The position numbers were made by a program, and so were the translations under genes. Below the pieces are notes generated by a model. The model saw only the letters and a program-made list of their open reading frames with translations, had not been told where the DNA came from and did not search any database. From assembly GCF_001279725.1 (NCBI RefSeq), contig NZ_LGDE01000068.1, forward strand, positions 65,655-129,654: DNA of 64,000 nt. Reading direction: 5' to 3'. Source of the stretch: Streptomyces sp. WM4235. Its GTDB lineage: Bacteria; Actinomycetota; Actinomycetes; Streptomycetales; Streptomycetaceae. Shown here in pieces: positions 62,101-64,000 of the stretch (position 1 is its first letter; each line of letters begins with the position of its first letter).

Positions 62101-62352
62101 ATGGTCCGAACCCCCCTCACCCCCGAAGAGCGCGAGCGCGGCGAACGGCTGGGCGCGCTGCTCCGCGAGGCGCGAGGCCCGCGCAGCATGGTCGAGATCG
62201 CCGCGAGCGCCGGTCTCTCCGCCGAGACGCTCCGCAAGATCGAGACGGGTCGCGCGCCGACGCCCGCCTTCTTCACCGTGGCGGCCCTCGCCGGCGCCCT
62301 CGGCCTCTCCCTCGACGACGTGATGCGGCGCTGCGCCTTCGTGCCCGTCTGA
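62101..62352 (+). CDS. XRE-family transcriptional regulator
   Basis: An 83-residue protein that is little more than an HTH: ERLGALLREARG, MVEIAASAGLSAETLRKIE, TVAALAGALGLSLDDVM. TAGGAT (62089-62094) ends six bases before the ATG with no ribosome site, so it is probably leaderless. It is divergent from map and likely binds the palindrome between them. Confidence 0.88.
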   Translation: MVRTPLTPEERERGERLGALLREARGPRSMVEIAASAGLSAETLRKIETGRAPTPAFFTVAALAGALGLSLDDVMRRCAFVPV

Positions 62353-62539
62353 GTTCGCGCCCGCCCGGTTCGCCTCCGCCGGGGCCGGCCGCCTGGTCGA
62401 GCGGGTGTCGGCGGGTGCCGTCGAAGGGGCGACGAGGATACGCCTGATCGGCCCCGCGGGCCTGTCGTTCGAGCGGGACGATCGGCCGAACGGCCCAACG
62501 GGCGGTGGGGCCCGCGGGGCGCGGGGCAAGCGTGAGGGC

Positions 62540-62743
62540 GTGTCAGCCACGAACGCATCGAAGCGACTCGGATTCGGACTGCTCGGCGCCGTCCTCGCGA
62601 GCGGCCTGCTGCTCGCGGCCTGCGCCGTACCCGAGGGCCGAGCCCGTGTCGGGGATTCGGGGGAGGCGGTCTCCCGCCACCCGGGCGCCGTCGCCGTTCA
62701 CGACCCGCTCCCGGCCCGGCCCGATCCGCGCGAAACCCCCTAA
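62540..62743 (+). CDS. Small putative lipoprotein
   Basis: A 67-residue frame with a lipoprotein signal (LGFGLLGAVLASGLLLAACA, Cys near 28) and a short Pro/Arg-rich mature part without motifs. GTG at 62540 with GAGGG upstream. Its TAA stop forms part of the -10 box of the next gene. Real but unproven. Confidence 0.5.
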   Translation: MSATNASKRLGFGLLGAVLASGLLLAACAVPEGRARVGDSGEAVSRHPGAVAVHDPLPARPDPRETP

Positions 62744-62752
62744 GCTCGGGGC

Positions 62753-63133
62753 ATGAACTTTGAGGAGCTCGGCCGGGGCAAGTACGTCAGCCTCACCACC
62801 TTCCGTAAGGACGGCACCCCCGTCGCCACCCCCGTCTGGGCGGTGGCGGACGGGGGCGAGCTGTACGTGTGGACGCGCAGCGACTCCTGGAAGGTCAAGC
62901 GGATCCGCAACAGCGGCCGGGTCACCGTCAGCCCCTGTGATGTGCGCGGACGTGTCCAGGAAGGGGCTCCCGCACTGCCGGGCGAGGCGCGGTTGCTCGA
63001 CGAGGCCGGGCTCAAGCGGGTGCGCGGGCTGATGATGCGCAAGTACACCTGGCAGTTCTGGTTGGTGGACGTGCCCGCCACCGTGGTGCGTCGCGGCAAG
63101 CGCCCGCACACCGCGATTGCCGTCAAGCTTTGA
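62753..63133 (+). CDS. PPOX-class F420-dependent oxidoreductase-like protein
   Basis: A 126-residue split-barrel flavin/F420-binding protein: YVSLTTFRKDGTPVATPVW, ELYVWTRSDSWKVKRIR, VTVSPCDVRG. Actinomycete family members reduce small molecules with F420 or bind haem. TAAGCT (62741-62746) ends six bases before the ATG, so a leaderless start is probable. Confidence 0.88.
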   Translation: MNFEELGRGKYVSLTTFRKDGTPVATPVWAVADGGELYVWTRSDSWKVKRIRNSGRVTVSPCDVRGRVQEGAPALPGEARLLDEAGLKRVRGLMMRKYTWQFWLVDVPATVVRRGKRPHTAIAVKL

Positions 63134-63178
63134 GGCTCCTGTAGTCCGCCTGTAACACGGGTGGGATCCAATGCGCCC

Positions 63179-64000
63179 ATGGAGACGGCGACTTCGCTGC
63201 TGATCGCTCAACTCGCTGAATATCTGCGCGGGTTGACGCGGAGACTGGATCCCGGGGCGGGCTGGTACGGGGAGTTCCTGCGCCGGGACCCCGACGGGAT
63301 GCGGGCCTGCCTGGACGGAGCCGCGATTCCCCCGTGGGACGTGGTGGAGTCCCTGCTGGGTGATGCCGGGGCCGTGGCCGGCGAGGTGGAGTACGCGGCC
63401 CGGCTGCGCGGCGCCGCCGCCGGGGCCTGGGACCGGGCCCCGGGCGGCGCGGGTGAACTGCGGACCCTGCTCCGTACGGCCGCCGCGCAGCGGGAGGCCT
63501 CGGAGGCGGCGCTGCGCAGCCTGACGGCCAGGCCGGCCGGCACGCCGGACCCGGTGGAGGCGGCCGCGCTGGCGCGGGAGGTGGCCTGGACCCGGGACGA
63601 CGCCGCCCGGGCGGCCGGGCGGCACGAGGACCTCACGGCCCGGCTCGCCGCGCTTCCGATGAACCCGGCCGAGGTCCGGGAGTGGACGCGCTCGGACACC
63701 GCGTCCCCCGCCATGGCCGGTGAACCCCTGCCCGGGATGCCGCGGCGGCGCCCGGCGGCGCCCGCCCCGGTCGTCGAGGCGCCGCCCGGACCACCCACCC
63801 CGGAGCGGACCCGCCAAGCCCCGGCCGCGGAGGCGACCGCCGCCCCGGCCGACGGTCCGTACGGCGCCCCGGCCGACGATCCGTACGGTGAGGCGGCCCG
63901 GGGTCCGTACGGCGCGCCGGCCCCCGACCCGTCGCCCGGACCCGGCCGAGCCCCCGACGCGCCCCCGCCCCCGGGCCCTGCCGCTGCCGTGCCCCCGGCC
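63179..64000 (+). CDS. Proline-rich conserved protein, 3'-truncated by window end
   Basis: ATG at 63179 opens a frame that runs to the end of the window with no stop (274 codons seen). The first 160 residues are helical and charged (LIAQLAEYLRGLTRRLDPG, REVAWTRDDAARAAGRHEDL). The rest is Pro/Ala-rich with three spaced PYG repeats (GPYGAPADDPYGE, then GPYGAPAP). Probably a conserved Streptomyces protein of unknown function with a disordered C-terminal half. Confidence 0.75.
   Translation, partial: METATSLLIAQLAEYLRGLTRRLDPGAGWYGEFLRRDPDGMRACLDGAAIPPWDVVESLLGDAGAVAGEVEYAARLRGAAAGAWDRAPGGAGELRTLLRTAAAQREASEAALRSLTARPAGTPDPVEAAALAREVAWTRDDAARAAGRHEDLTARLAALPMNPAEVREWTRSDTASPAMAGEPLPGMPRRRPAAPAPVVEAPPGPPTPERTRQAPAAEATAAPADGPYGAPADDPYGEAARGPYGAPAPDPSPGPGRAPDAPPPPGPAAAVPPA

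Overview
The window is about 70 percent GC. Codon third positions are GC-saturated, many genes are coupled through ATGA or GTGA overlaps, and many starts are GTG. It also has double-domain AsnC/Lrp and MocR regulators, F420/PPOX proteins and rare TTA codons. Together these point to a Streptomyces (or close actinomycete) chromosome. I see no tRNA, rRNA, insertion sequence, prophage or CRISPR array.

Layout. 1-6149: 3' part of a carbon-nitrogen hydrolase followed by a translationally coupled Dpp/Opp-type ABC transporter. 6588-10073 (minus strand): catalase, tartronate semialdehyde reductase and hydroxypyruvate isomerase. 10199-10830: a thiamine-binding-like small protein and a YheO-type HTH protein. 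10984-16192: urate catabolism (OHCU decarboxylase, HIU hydrolase, urate oxidase), 8-oxoguanine deaminase and an NCS2 purine permease. 16352-20773: a divergent Lrp regulator and STAND-like ATPase, then a saccharopine dehydrogenase homologue; the Lrp and saccharopine genes each carry a TTA codon. 20900-30445: secreted SGNH hydrolase, malate synthase, MobA-like nucleotidyltransferase, MocR regulator, and a two-component system divergent from an ABC exporter. 30574-34178: IclR-type AllR, allantoinase and allantoicase. 34295-38161: SDR, DHFR-like protein, DMT transporter and a P450. 38191-44066: a sugar/polyol block (dehydrogenase, ribose-type ABC transporter, ROK kinase). 44096-49366: MBL hydrolase, exonuclease III and a gluABCD-type amino-acid transporter. 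49412-57236: secreted hydrolase, L,D-transpeptidase, MurJ and a two-component system with a lipoprotein. 57315-64000: second P450, membrane protein, gamma-glutamyltransferase, methionine aminopeptidase with a divergent XRE regulator, PPOX protein and the 5' part of a proline-rich protein.

How it fits together. The central theme is purine salvage for nitrogen and carbon. 8-oxoguanine and imported purine lead to urate, then allantoin, allantoate, ureidoglycolate and glyoxylate. Glyoxylate can then enter malate (malate synthase) or glycerate (hydroxypyruvate isomerase and tartronate semialdehyde reductase). The catalase can remove peroxide made by urate oxidase. Genes scattered over about 24 kb are tied together by two recurrent 15-bp palindromes. 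TTCC-N7-GGAA lies at catalase, hyi, malate synthase and allR/allB. TCAAC-N5-GTTGA lies at catalase, uraD, malate synthase (imperfect) and allB, and overlaps the -35 box in three of these. The first is a good candidate AllR operator. The second has no assigned regulator and is the most interesting signal in the window.
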